A stretch of DNA of 8,287 nucleotides. It comes from Bacillota bacterium. Its GTDB lineage: Bacteria > Bacillota > Clostridia > Clostridiales > Clostridiaceae. The first letter of the stretch is position 1. Every line of letters starts with the position of its first letter. Both the position numbers and the translations under genes were made by a program. The stretch lies in NCBI GenBank assembly GCA_023427705.1, contig JAEZAL010000279.1, positions 1-8,287 of the forward strand. The letters run 5' to 3'. The notes under the pieces were generated by a model that was not told where the DNA came from, ran no database searches, and worked only from the letters and a program-made list of their open reading frames with translations. Below are positions 1 through 5,575 of the stretch, one piece after another.

Positions 1-90
1 GTGCAATTTTCAGAGAACACTCTGAAAAATGAAACTCAGCAAACTGAGTACAAGATTCTTAGCCAAATCAAAGATTTGGAGAATCATAGC
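1..90 (+). other. 23S-5S rRNA internal transcribed spacer (partial)
   Basis: This stretch directly precedes 5S rRNA and holds three consecutive hairpins. The first is TTTTCAGAG (7-15) with CTCTGAAAA (20-28). The second is ACTCAG (34-39) with CTGAGT (44-49). The third is a bulged stem, GATTCT (54-59) with AGAATC (80-85) enclosing CCAAATC (63-69) and GATTTGG (73-79). No 23S 3' end is recognisable, so the 23S gene must end upstream of the window. Structured spacers of this kind are normally processed by RNases; that role is inferred here. An apparent open frame at 29-211 crosses the spacer and 5S rRNA and is not a gene. Confidence 0.75.
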
Positions 91-208
91 ATCTGGTGAT
101 GATGGCGTAGAGGAAACACTCCTTTCCATTCCGAACAGGAAAGTTAAGCTCTACAGCGCCGATGGTACTGCACGGGAAACTGTGTGGGAGAGTAGGACGT
201 TGCCAGGT
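91..208 (+). rRNA. rrf: 5S ribosomal RNA
   Basis: The conserved 5S core is clear: GTAGAGGAAACACTCC, CCATTCCGAACAGG, AAGTTAAGCTCTAC, GCCGATGGTACTGC and the GGGAGAGTAGGACG block near the 3' end. The terminal helix pairs TCTGGT (92-97) with GCCAGG (202-207), which sets the ends to within one or two bases and gives a length of about 117-118 nt, normal for the family. It is a component of the large ribosomal subunit. It lies 8 bases upstream of tRNA-Phe, so it is the distal part of an rRNA operon whose 16S and 23S genes lie to the left. Confidence 0.95.
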
Positions 209-216
209 TAATTTAT

Positions 217-292
<76 letters not shown>

Positions 293-295
293 GAT

Positions 296-327
296 AAAAA
301 AGCACTAACTAAGTTAGTGCTTTTTTA
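296..327. terminator. Rho-independent terminator of the rRNA/tRNA-Phe operon, probably bidirectional
   Basis: The stem AGCACTAAC (301-309) pairs with GTTAGTGCT (313-321) around a three-base loop. It is preceded by five A and followed by a T run, so it has a U tract when read on either strand. It can stop the rRNA operon on the plus strand and the bcp gene arriving on the minus strand. Confidence 0.92.
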
Positions 328-345
328 TATTTAAAATTATTTTTA

Positions 346-795
346 TTAAAGACTATTTAAAACTTCTTCTATATGGCCTTTAACTTTAACTTTTCTAAAT
401 TCTTTTATAAGATTACCATCTTCATCAATTATGAAGGTACTTCTTTCTATGCCAAGTACTTTCTTACCATACATATTCTTTTCTTTAATTACATCATATA
501 AATTACATACAACTTTATCTTCATCACTTAGTAGAATAAATGGTAAATTAAATTTTTCTATAAATTTATTATGTGAATTTAAGTTATCTTTACTTATACC
601 AAGAACAACTGCATTTAGATTAGTTATTTCATTTATATTATCTCTAAAATCGCAAGCTTCAGTAGTACATCCAGGAGTATTATCCTTTGGATAGAAGTAT
701 AAAACTACTTTCTTACCTTTATAATCACTTAATTTATGTTCTTTTCCATCAGATCCCATAAGAGTAAAATCTGGTGCTAAATTTCCTATTTCCAT
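346..795 (-). CDS. bcp: Thioredoxin-dependent thiol peroxidase, Bcp/PrxQ-type peroxiredoxin
   Basis: A 149-residue cytoplasmic peroxidase of the AhpC/TSA thioredoxin-fold family, expected to reduce hydrogen peroxide and organic hydroperoxides using thioredoxin. The peroxidatic motif TPGCTTEAC is present. Cys43 is the peroxidatic cysteine, and Cys48, five residues on, is the resolving cysteine typical of the atypical two-Cys PrxQ/Bcp branch. Other family features are the N-terminal APDFTL, the KKVVLYFYPKD strand before the active site, and GIERSTFIIDEDG near the C-terminus. Length is normal. The ATG at 793-795 has a strong TAAGGAGGTA binding site (801-810). The gene is monocistronic: it ends at the terminator shared with the rRNA operon and diverges from the parvulin gene. 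A consensus promoter containing a PerR/Fur-like palindrome lies upstream. Confidence 0.95.
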   Translation of the reverse strand: MEIGNLAPDFTLMGSDGKEHKLSDYKGKKVVLYFYPKDNTPGCTTEACDFRDNINEITNLNAVVLGISKDNLNSHNKFIEKFNLPFILLSDEDKVVCNLYDVIKEKNMYGKKVLGIERSTFIIDEDGNLIKEFRKVKVKGHIEEVLNSL

Positions 796-820
796 TTTAA
801 TACCTCCTTATATCAACTAC

Positions 821-849
821 ATTATAATACTAATAATAATTATTATCAA
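821..849 (-). promoter_or_regulatory. SigA-type promoter of bcp
   Basis: Read on the minus strand, TTGATA (844-849) is separated by exactly 17 bases from TATAAT (821-826). This is a near-perfect vegetative promoter, about 26 bases upstream of the bcp start. The spacer and inner edge of the -35 box contain a palindrome (831-845). Confidence 0.8.
831..845. promoter_or_regulatory. Candidate PerR/Fur-family operator in the bcp promoter
   Basis: TAATAAT-A-ATTATTA is a perfect 7-1-7 inverted repeat. It differs from the Bacillus PerR box TTATAATNATTATAA at one position in each half. It lies between the -35 and -10 boxes of bcp, a suitable place for repression of a peroxide-defence gene. The region is very AT-rich, so chance occurrence is a real alternative. 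Confidence 0.4.
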
Positions 850-915
850 GAAACTAAATTTAAGTAGATTTATTTATATTAATTAATAAAAATTATAATA
901 TTTATAGGTAAACTC

Positions 916-924
916 TGTTATAAT
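916..924 (+). promoter_or_regulatory. Extended -10 promoter of the parvulin gene
   Basis: TGTTATAAT is a TGn-extended perfect -10 box, 39 bases before the preferred ATG. The position 17 bases upstream (TAATAT) is a poor -35, consistent with an extended -10 promoter. Confidence 0.6.
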
Positions 925-963
925 TAAAAATGTTAATAAATTAAAATAAAAGGAGATTATATG

Positions 964-1710
964 ATGGAAAATAAAGTTTTAGCAACTGTTGGTGGTAATG
1001 AGATTAAGGAATCAGATTTACAAAATATAATAGCAAGATATCCAGAAGATAAAAGAGCATATTTTAGCACTGATGAGGCAAAGAAACAATTATTAGAACA
1101 AATAGTTTCATTTGAATTATTAAATATTTTAGGTAAAGAATTAAAGCTAGATGAAACAGCAGAATATGAAGATAATGTTAAGCAAGCTGAAAAGGATATT
1201 TTAACTCAATTAACTTTAAATAAGTTATTATTAGAAGTTACAGTTACAGATGAAGATGCTTTAAATTATTACAACAATAATAAAAACTTATTTGCTCAAC
1301 CTGCTACAGTTACAGCTAAACATATTTTAGTTGATAATAAAGAATTATGTGATCAAATAAAAAAAGAATTAGATGAAAATAAATTAACTTTTGAGGAAGC
1401 AGCTGCAAAATATTCAACTTGTCCTTCTAAAGAAGAAGGTGGAAATTTAGGTGCTTTTGGTAGAGGAATGATGGTTCCAGAATTTGAAGAAGCTGCATTT
1501 AATTTAGATTTAAATGTAGTAAGTGAACCAGTACAAATTCAATTTGGATATCATCTAATAAAGGTTGAAGATAAGAATGACGGTAAAGAAGCTAAATTTG
1601 ATGAAGTTAAGAGTCAAATTGTAAACAAGTTACTTCAAGATGCTCAACAAAGAAAATATTTAGATGTTGTTAAGGAATTAGAAAATAAATATGGAGTAAC
1701 TAGAGCGTAA
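964..1710 (+). CDS. Cytoplasmic parvulin-type peptidyl-prolyl cis-trans isomerase
   Basis: A 248-residue PpiC/PrsA-like foldase. The N-terminal part (about 1-110) is helical and resembles the SurA/PrsA chaperone arm. The parvulin domain spans about 113-204, with KHILV (119-123), YSTCPS around Cys153, GGNLGAFGRGMMVPEFEEAAF and GYHLIKVED. His120, Cys153 and His197 align with Pin1 active-site residues His59, Cys113 and His157. There is no signal peptide or lipobox, so unlike PrsA it should stay in the cytoplasm. Two ATGs are adjacent (961 and 964). GGAG at 952-955 is 8 bases from the second and only 5 from the first, so 964 is preferred. The gene is monocistronic, has its own promoter and ends at a strong terminator. 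Its substrate is not evident. Confidence 0.9.
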   Translation: MENKVLATVGGNEIKESDLQNIIARYPEDKRAYFSTDEAKKQLLEQIVSFELLNILGKELKLDETAEYEDNVKQAEKDILTQLTLNKLLLEVTVTDEDALNYYNNNKNLFAQPATVTAKHILVDNKELCDQIKKELDENKLTFEEAAAKYSTCPSKEEGGNLGAFGRGMMVPEFEEAAFNLDLNVVSEPVQIQFGYHLIKVEDKNDGKEAKFDEVKSQIVNKLLQDAQQRKYLDVVKELENKYGVTRA

Positions 1711-1713
1711 TAT

Positions 1714-1755
1714 AAAAATAAGCTATGAAATAATACTATTTCATAGCTTATTTTT
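1714..1755. terminator. Bidirectional terminator between the convergent parvulin and HAD genes
   Basis: An 18-bp perfect stem (1714-1731 with 1738-1755) surrounds a six-base loop and runs from AAAAATAAGC to GCTTATTTTT. It therefore gives a U tract on both strands. Its right edge overlaps the stop codon of the minus-strand HAD gene by two bases. Confidence 0.92.
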
Positions 1756-2395
1756 ATAGAAGCTCTTTATAATTAGAAATATATCTATCAGCTAATGTTA
1801 TTAACTCATCTCTTTGATGAGCTGAACTATTATCATGTATTGCATAAACTTTCATTCCCGCTAATTTAGCGCCTTTTACAGCTTGTACAATGTCTTCAAA
1901 AACTAAGCATTCCTCAGGGGTAATATTAAGCTTTTGGGCTGATAATAGATATATATCAGGATTATCTTTGGATTTCTTTACTTCTTCAGTTGTACTAATA
2001 GCATCAAAGTAATGATAAATACCATTATTTTTTAATGTTGCTTCAAGTAATTGTGTAGAATTACTAGTTGCTAATGCAATTTTTATACCATTATTTTTTA
2101 GCTTATTTAAAAATGGAATTACATTATCCTTTAATGGAATGCTAGTTGAATAATGGTGTAAAGCCATTGAATTCCAAGTAGAAATTATATCTTCTATATC
2201 ATCATTTATATTAAATTTTTCTTTAAAATAATTCGCTGTTTCAGTAAGTGTAAGATGAGTAATCTCTTCTTGAAGATTTTCAGGGACTACATGTCCAAGT
2301 AAACCAAGATATTCTTCATCAATTTTGGCCCATAATCCCATAGAATCAATTAATGTTCCATCTAAATCAAATATTACAGCTTTAACGTTATCCAT
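1754..2395 (-). CDS. HAD-superfamily phosphatase (beta-phosphoglucomutase/phosphatase-like, subclass IA)
   Basis: A 213-residue haloacid-dehalogenase-type hydrolase. Motif I is DLDGT (Asp10 nucleophile, Asp12 acid/base), motif II is ALATSNS (Thr110 or Ser111), motif III is Lys143 in KDNPD, and motif IV is FEDI (Glu167, Asp168). The helical cap between residues about 15 and 90 places it in the subclass that includes beta-phosphoglucomutase, phosphoglycolate phosphatase and small sugar-phosphate phosphatases. The substrate cannot be assigned, although the mutase-type motif IV normally reads FEDS. The open frame extends upstream to a TTG at 2408-2410, but that codon overlaps the GGAGG box (2404-2408). 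The ATG at 2393-2395, eight bases downstream of GGAGG, is the real start. It is monocistronic and convergent with the parvulin gene. Confidence 0.9.
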   Translation of the reverse strand: MDNVKAVIFDLDGTLIDSMGLWAKIDEEYLGLLGHVVPENLQEEITHLTLTETANYFKEKFNINDDIEDIISTWNSMALHHYSTSIPLKDNVIPFLNKLKNNGIKIALATSNSTQLLEATLKNNGIYHYFDAISTTEEVKKSKDNPDIYLLSAQKLNITPEECLVFEDIVQAVKGAKLAGMKVYAIHDNSSAHQRDELITLADRYISNYKELL

Positions 2396-2496
2396 GTGTA
2401 GTACCTCCAAATAAAAAAAATTCTGAAAAATATAGCTATTATAAAAACTTTTGAATATAATAATTTTAATAGAAATATTAAAGGGGATAAAGATTT

Positions 2497-2616
2497 ATGT
2501 GGATATTATTATTGTGCATTTATATTTTTATAATTCCAATAGTATTACTCTCTTGTAAATCTATTGGGTTTGACGATAAATTTGAAGAATTTCATGATTA
2601 TATAGATTGTAAATAA
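2497..2616 (+). CDS. Predicted 39-residue single-span membrane peptide
   Basis: A short frame not recognised as a named family. It starts with ATG at 2497 and ends with TAA at 2614-2616. Residues 2-19 are an uninterrupted hydrophobic stretch (MWILLLCIYIFIIPIVLLS). Cys20 and a soluble acidic tail rich in Asp, Glu and Phe follow (KSIGFDDKFEEFHDYIDCK). LLSC resembles a loose lipobox, but there is no positively charged N-terminus, so a membrane-anchored peptide is more likely than a lipoprotein. AAAGGGGA (2480-2487) is a moderate binding site, about ten bases away. A TATAAT at 2456-2461 could be its -10 box, though no good -35 is visible. A terminator follows at 2662. It could be a chance frame. 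Confidence 0.5.
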   Translation: MWILLLCIYIFIIPIVLLSCKSIGFDDKFEEFHDYIDCK

Positions 2617-2661
2617 TTATGGAACAAATTCATTTTAAAATTATCGAAGTCTTATTAAATT

Positions 2662-2693
2662 AAAAAATCCTCTCATAAATGAGAGGATTTTTT
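2662..2693. terminator. Bidirectional terminator between the small ORF and tRNA-Pro
   Basis: AAAAAATCCTCTC (2662-2674) pairs perfectly with GAGAGGATTTTTT (2681-2693) around ATAAAT. Both strands carry a T run after the GC-richer stem. It lies three bases past the 3' end of the minus-strand tRNA-Pro and is its terminator. It can also stop plus-strand transcription from the 39-residue frame. Confidence 0.92.
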
Positions 2694-2695
2694 AA

Positions 2696-2771
2696 TGGTC
2701 GGGGTGACAGGGATTGAACCTGCGACCTCATGGTCCCAAACCACGCGCGCTCCCATCTGCGCCACACCCCG
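2696..2771 (-). tRNA. tRNA-Pro (UGG)
   Basis: On the minus strand this is a complete 76-nt cloverleaf that starts CGGGGTG and ends CACCCCG-A-CCA with an encoded CCA. The anticodon stem CGTGG/CCATG includes one G-U pair. The loop TTTGGGA places anticodon TGG at 2736-2738. The T arm reads CAGGTTCAATCCCTG. A perfect consensus promoter stands 12 bases upstream and a terminator directly downstream, so it is transcribed alone. Confidence 0.96.
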
Positions 2772-2783
2772 AAGTACATTATA

Positions 2784-2812
2784 ATTATAGTAACTATATA
2801 TAATTGTGTCAA
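2784..2812 (-). promoter_or_regulatory. Perfect consensus promoter of tRNA-Pro
   Basis: On the minus strand TTGACA (2807-2812) and TATAAT (2784-2789) are separated by exactly 17 bases, a full 12/12 match to the vegetative consensus. Transcription would begin about six bases before the mature tRNA 5' end, as expected for a strongly expressed single tRNA gene. Confidence 0.92.
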
Positions 2813-2931
2813 CACTTTTTATATAAATATAAAGAAATATTTTAGAAGAAAAATAGAATATTAATAAAATATTTTATAACTAGGTTTAAAAATGTAAAAA
2901 GTAGGCAAATATTAAAATAGGAGGAAATTAA

Positions 2932-3237
2932 ATGAAAAGTACAACTTTAGTAATATTATTAGGAAGTTTAGGGTTTATAGTATTTGGATTAATATCATTA
3001 CTAAGTAAAAAAATTAAAAGTTATTTTAAAGAGAGTGGAGTTTATAAAGATACAGATAAATTTATGTATTATAATGGAGTATTCAATTTATCCATAGGAG
3101 TAATAGGATTAATTTTAGGAATATTTGATATTATAATGTTAGAAAAATCAAAGTACATAATTGTAATTTATATAGTATTTATATTTATACTAACAATAAT
3201 CCAAAATAAATTCTTAAAAAAATATAAAAATATATAG
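2932..3237 (+). CDS. Small three-helix membrane protein, function unknown
   Basis: A 101-residue protein with three predicted membrane spans, at about 5-25, 48-69 and 75-92. A basic and polar loop (KKIKSYFKESGVYKDTDKFMYYNG) separates the first two, and the tail is strongly basic (NKFLKKYKNI). The size and the pattern of one span, a polar loop, then two spans recall small Firmicute families such as DUF3784, but I cannot assign it to one with confidence. AGGAGG (2919-2924), seven bases before the ATG, is an ideal binding site and supports real translation. It appears monocistronic. No convincing promoter or terminator is visible around it; TATAAC at 2875-2880 is the best -10 candidate. Confidence 0.75.
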   Translation: MKSTTLVILLGSLGFIVFGLISLLSKKIKSYFKESGVYKDTDKFMYYNGVFNLSIGVIGLILGIFDIIMLEKSKYIIVIYIVFIFILTIIQNKFLKKYKNI

Positions 3238-3312
3238 TCTAATATTAAGATATACATAAATTATAGATATAAAAAATAAAATAAATAAATATACTTTAAC
3301 AAGAGCAATTGT

Positions 3313-3357
3313 TTATTAAGCTTAATAATAGTTTAAAAAGGTATGTATAGTATACAT
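3313..3357. promoter_or_regulatory. Pair of palindromes upstream of the wall-hydrolase promoter
   Basis: TTATTAAG-CTTAATAA (3313-3328) is a perfect 16-base palindrome. ATGTATA-G-TATACAT (3343-3357) is a perfect 7-1-7 palindrome. Their centres are about 30 bases apart (near three helical turns), and they lie roughly 40-85 bases upstream of the -35 box. They could be binding sites for a dimeric regulator; no known box is matched. Confidence 0.3.
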
Positions 3358-3395
3358 TTACATGCTCTATTTATCATATTTTTTAAAAATTACCA

Positions 3396-3424
3396 TTGTC
3401 CAAGCTTACCATAAGTGTTATAAT
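3396..3424 (+). promoter_or_regulatory. Promoter of the NlpC/P60 gene, extended -10
   Basis: TTGTCC (3396-3401), a 17-base spacer and TATAAT (3419-3424) preceded by TGT (extended -10) form a strong vegetative promoter. TTACCAT occurs twice (3390-3396, 3406-3412) and ATGGTTAA follows on the other side (3423-3430), so the promoter is bracketed by repeated elements. The transcript leader would be about 45 bases long. Confidence 0.8.
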
Positions 3425-3440
3425 GGTTAAGTAACATGTA

Positions 3441-3479
3441 AGGGAGAGGGGGATGGTCATAACAGACCAGTTCATATGA
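3441..3479 (+). promoter_or_regulatory. Unusual translation initiation region of the NlpC/P60 gene
   Basis: The only Shine-Dalgarno-like tract, AGGGAGAGGGGG (3441-3452), ends 23 bases before the hydrolase ATG at 3476, too far for normal use. It lies instead next to an ATG at 3453 that opens an eight-codon frame whose TGA (3477-3479) overlaps the hydrolase ATG. The same interval can fold as TGGTC (3454-3458) with GACCA (3465-3469), which would bring the Shine-Dalgarno to about ten bases from the main ATG. Either translational coupling or hairpin bridging is possible. Confidence 0.6.
3453..3479 (+). CDS. Candidate leader peptide MVITDQFI
   Basis: This eight-codon frame opens six bases after GGAG (3443-3446) and ends with TGA overlapping the ATG of the following hydrolase gene (ATGA, 3476-3479). 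Such overlap is typical of translational coupling, where the ribosome terminating on the leader restarts on the main gene. The main gene has no binding site at normal distance and no alternative start codon in frame between the Shine-Dalgarno and 3476, which supports the idea. Expression of the peptide is inferred only. Confidence 0.4.
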   Translation: MVITDQFI

Positions 3480-4684
3480 AAAAAAGGATTTTATCAATTG
3501 TTATTGCCGGAGCTTTAACAATTACCTCAGTAACACCAGTTTTTGCTACTCCTAATGAGGAAGTAAGAGAAAACCAACAAAAGTACGAAGAATTAAACAA
3601 GAAAATAGACGACATTCAAGGTAAAATATATAATCTTAACGAGCAAATAGCTCCATTAGCAGAGAAAGTTGACAATAATAAGAAGCAAATAAACGCAATT
3701 GAAGAAGAAATAAATAATACTAACAAAGAAATCGAGGCTTCAAAGATTGAAATTGAAGAGAAAGAAGAAGTGTTAGGAAAAAGATTAAGAGAGTTATATA
3801 AATCAGGTGGTCAAGGAAGTTACTTGACTCTATTATTTAGCGCAGAAAGTTTCAGTGATCTTATCACAAAAATAGATTCTGCAAGTAGACTTGTTAATAT
3901 TGATAAGAAAATAGTAAAGGATTTACTTGAGAAGAAAGAGAAATTAGATGAAAAAGTTGCATCATTAGAAGAAAAATCTAATGAAATAGCTAAGATTAAT
4001 GAAGAAACTAATAAAGTTTTATCTGAATTTGAAGGTAAGAAAAAAGAGCAAGAAGTCCTTATTGCAGCAGCTCAAGCTGAACAAGAAAAGTTTGATGCAG
4101 AGTATTTATCTGTTGCAGAAAGAAGTTTAGTTCAATATCAAATTGGGGTTTTAGGATCATCTAATGATATTGCAGAACTTCAAAGTGCAATTAGTCAATT
4201 AAGAAATATTAGGGATGAACAATTAAAAAGCCCTACTGTAATTGAAGAAGTTAATAACTCAATAGAAGCTGCTAAAATTAAAGTAGCTGATTTACAAGCA
4301 CAACAAGAAGCTGCTAATAGACCAAATAGAGGTCAAAGTTCAGCAACTGGAAACGCTATTGTAGATTATGCTTATGGATTTATAGGTACTCCATACGTAT
4401 ATGGAGCAACAGGACCAAATGCTTTTGACTGTTCAGGATTTACAAGCTATGTTTTTAGAAATGCAGCTGGAATAGAAATTTCAAGAACAACTTATTCACA
4501 AATTGGCGTTGGTACTCCAGTTTCATATGGAGAATTACAACCAGGTGATTTAGTATTTACTTATGGATTAGACCACGTTGGAATATACGTTGGAGGAGGC
4601 CAATATATACATGCTCCTCAACCAGGACAAAGTGTTAAGGTTTCACCTGTAACATCATTTTACGCAGCTAGAAGAGTACTTTAA
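3476..4684 (+). CDS. Secreted coiled-coil NlpC/P60 peptidoglycan hydrolase (PcsB-like architecture)
   Basis: A 402-residue exported cell-wall enzyme, expected to cut peptide stems of peptidoglycan as a D,L-endopeptidase. The signal peptide is MKKRILSIVIAGALTITSVTPVFA, cut after Ala24 (VFA|TP). Residues about 27-110 and 131-215 are long charged coiled coils joined by a hinge containing GGQGSYLTLLFSAESFSDLI, as in the N-terminal part of PcsB/CwlO-type proteins. A linker with Asn, Pro and Gln (about 278-291) leads to the NlpC/P60 domain (292-402), with Cys319 in FDCSGF, His367 in DHVGIY and His379 in YIHAP as the catalytic triad. In PcsB-type enzymes the coiled coil contacts FtsEX; that is known for streptococci and only inferred here. 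A strong extended promoter and an unusual leader precede it, and a terminator follows. Confidence 0.93.
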   Translation: MKKRILSIVIAGALTITSVTPVFATPNEEVRENQQKYEELNKKIDDIQGKIYNLNEQIAPLAEKVDNNKKQINAIEEEINNTNKEIEASKIEIEEKEEVLGKRLRELYKSGGQGSYLTLLFSAESFSDLITKIDSASRLVNIDKKIVKDLLEKKEKLDEKVASLEEKSNEIAKINEETNKVLSEFEGKKKEQEVLIAAAQAEQEKFDAEYLSVAERSLVQYQIGVLGSSNDIAELQSAISQLRNIRDEQLKSPTVIEEVNNSIEAAKIKVADLQAQQEAANRPNRGQSSATGNAIVDYAYGFIGTPYVYGATGPNAFDCSGFTSYVFRNAAGIEISRTTYSQIGVGTPVSYGELQPGDLVFTYGLDHVGIYVGGGQYIHAPQPGQSVKVSPVTSFYAARRVL

Positions 4685-4704
4685 TTAAGTAATAAATGTT
4701 AGTT

Positions 4705-4740
4705 AAAAAAGCTCCGTCTTTAGACGGAGTTTATTTTTAT
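4705..4740 (+). terminator. Terminator of the NlpC/P60 gene
   Basis: CTCCGTCT (4712-4719) pairs with AGACGGAG (4722-4729). It is preceded by AAAAAAG and followed by TTTATTTTTATTTATT. It sits 20-30 bases after the stop codon. Confidence 0.93.
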
Positions 4741-4760
4741 TTATTGGGAATTATAAGTTA

Positions 4761-4769
4761 TGATATAAT
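4761..4769 (+). promoter_or_regulatory. Extended -10 promoter of the methyltransferase-rsmI operon
   Basis: TGATATAAT is a TGn-extended perfect -10 element, 54 bases before the first start codon. TTATTG (4741-4746), 17 bases further upstream, is a weak -35. No other promoter-like sequence is seen before rsmI. Confidence 0.6.
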
Positions 4770-4823
4770 TTAATAGATTTAAAATGAAATATAATATAAA
4801 AATAGTATATAGAGGTAAATACA

Positions 4824-5573
4824 ATGAATAAAGATATAAATTTATTAGAAGATGAATCTATAGACGATTTACAATTAGATAATCTATATTTAATACAAAA
4901 AAAGCAAGGATTTAGATTTGGAGTAGATGCTGTTTTATTATCTCATTTTGCTAATATAAAAAATAAACATAGAGTTATTGATTTATGCACAGGAACAGGA
5001 ATAGTTCCATTTTTAGTATATGGAAAATATAAGCCTAAAGAAGTAATTGGTATTGAAATTCAAGAAGATATGGTAGAGATGGCTAATAGAAGCAGTAAAT
5101 ATAATGAAATCAGTGACGTAGTTAAATTCCTAAATGCCGATTTAAAAGATTTAAGTTTATTAAAAACTTTAGGAACTTTTGATGTTTTAACTGTTAATCC
5201 ACCATATAAACTAAATAATTCAGGAATTTTAAATCCTGATGATAAACTGGCTATTGCAAGACATGAGATATTATGTACTTTAGAAGATGTTATTATAGCA
5301 GCTAGGAAGCTTTTAAAGGATAATGGAAGGATTTATATGGTACATAGACCAGAAAGGCTAATTGATATATTTGAGCTTATGAGAAAGCATAAAATAGAGC
5401 CTAAGAGAGTTCAGATGATACAACCTAATATTAATAAGGCACCAAATATAGTATTAGTTGAAGGGCAACGTGATGGAGGAGCTTATTTAAAATGGGAAGC
5501 TCCAATTTATGTATATAATGAAGATGGAACCTATACAAAAGAAATAGATAGAATTTATGGTAGGGAGGATTAA
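4824..5573 (+). CDS. trmN6: tRNA1(Val) (adenine(37)-N6)-methyltransferase family protein (TrmN6/YabB-like)
   Basis: A 249-residue class I SAM-dependent N6-adenine methyltransferase. The substrate region opens with QGFRFGVDAVLLSHF (28-42), then motif I DLCTGTG (53-59) for SAM binding, the acidic motif GIEIQ (76-80), and the catalytic motif NPPY (125-128), the signature for methylating an exocyclic amino group. RHEIL (146-150) is also conserved in the family. The E. coli homologue modifies A37 of tRNA1(Val); the Bacillus homologue is YabB, encoded near yabC(rsmI) and abrB exactly as here. The exact substrate in this organism is inferred. The ATG at 4824 has AGAGGT (4811-4816) seven bases before it. 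The rsmI binding site lies inside the last codons and only two bases separate the genes, so they are co-transcribed and probably translationally coupled. Confidence 0.9.
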   Translation: MNKDINLLEDESIDDLQLDNLYLIQKKQGFRFGVDAVLLSHFANIKNKHRVIDLCTGTGIVPFLVYGKYKPKEVIGIEIQEDMVEMANRSSKYNEISDVVKFLNADLKDLSLLKTLGTFDVLTVNPPYKLNNSGILNPDDKLAIARHEILCTLEDVIIAARKLLKDNGRIYMVHRPERLIDIFELMRKHKIEPKRVQMIQPNINKAPNIVLVEGQRDGGAYLKWEAPIYVYNEDGTYTKEIDRIYGRED

Positions 5574-5575
5574 AA

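Noticed and set aside
5..19. AATTTTCAGAGAACA resembling a CodY box in the rRNA spacer
   Set aside because: It is part of a perfect spacer hairpin inside a transcribed operon and matches the box poorly in its right half.
29..211. Open frame of 60 codons on the plus strand
   Set aside because: It lies across the rRNA spacer and 5S rRNA, whose conserved sequence and terminal helix explain this DNA.
431..694. Open frame of 87 codons on the plus strand
   Set aside because: It is entirely inside bcp on the opposite strand, which has catalytic motifs and a strong binding site; the plus frame has neither.
2417..2431. CodY-like sequence AAAATTCTGAAAAAT upstream of the HAD phosphatase
   Set aside because: Only 12 of 15 matches, in an A run next to the binding site; too weak in this base composition to call.
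3466..3475. ACCAGTTCAT resembling half of a clostridial VirR box
   Set aside because: It is downstream of the promoter, lacks the second repeat at the required spacing and does not match the rest of the box.
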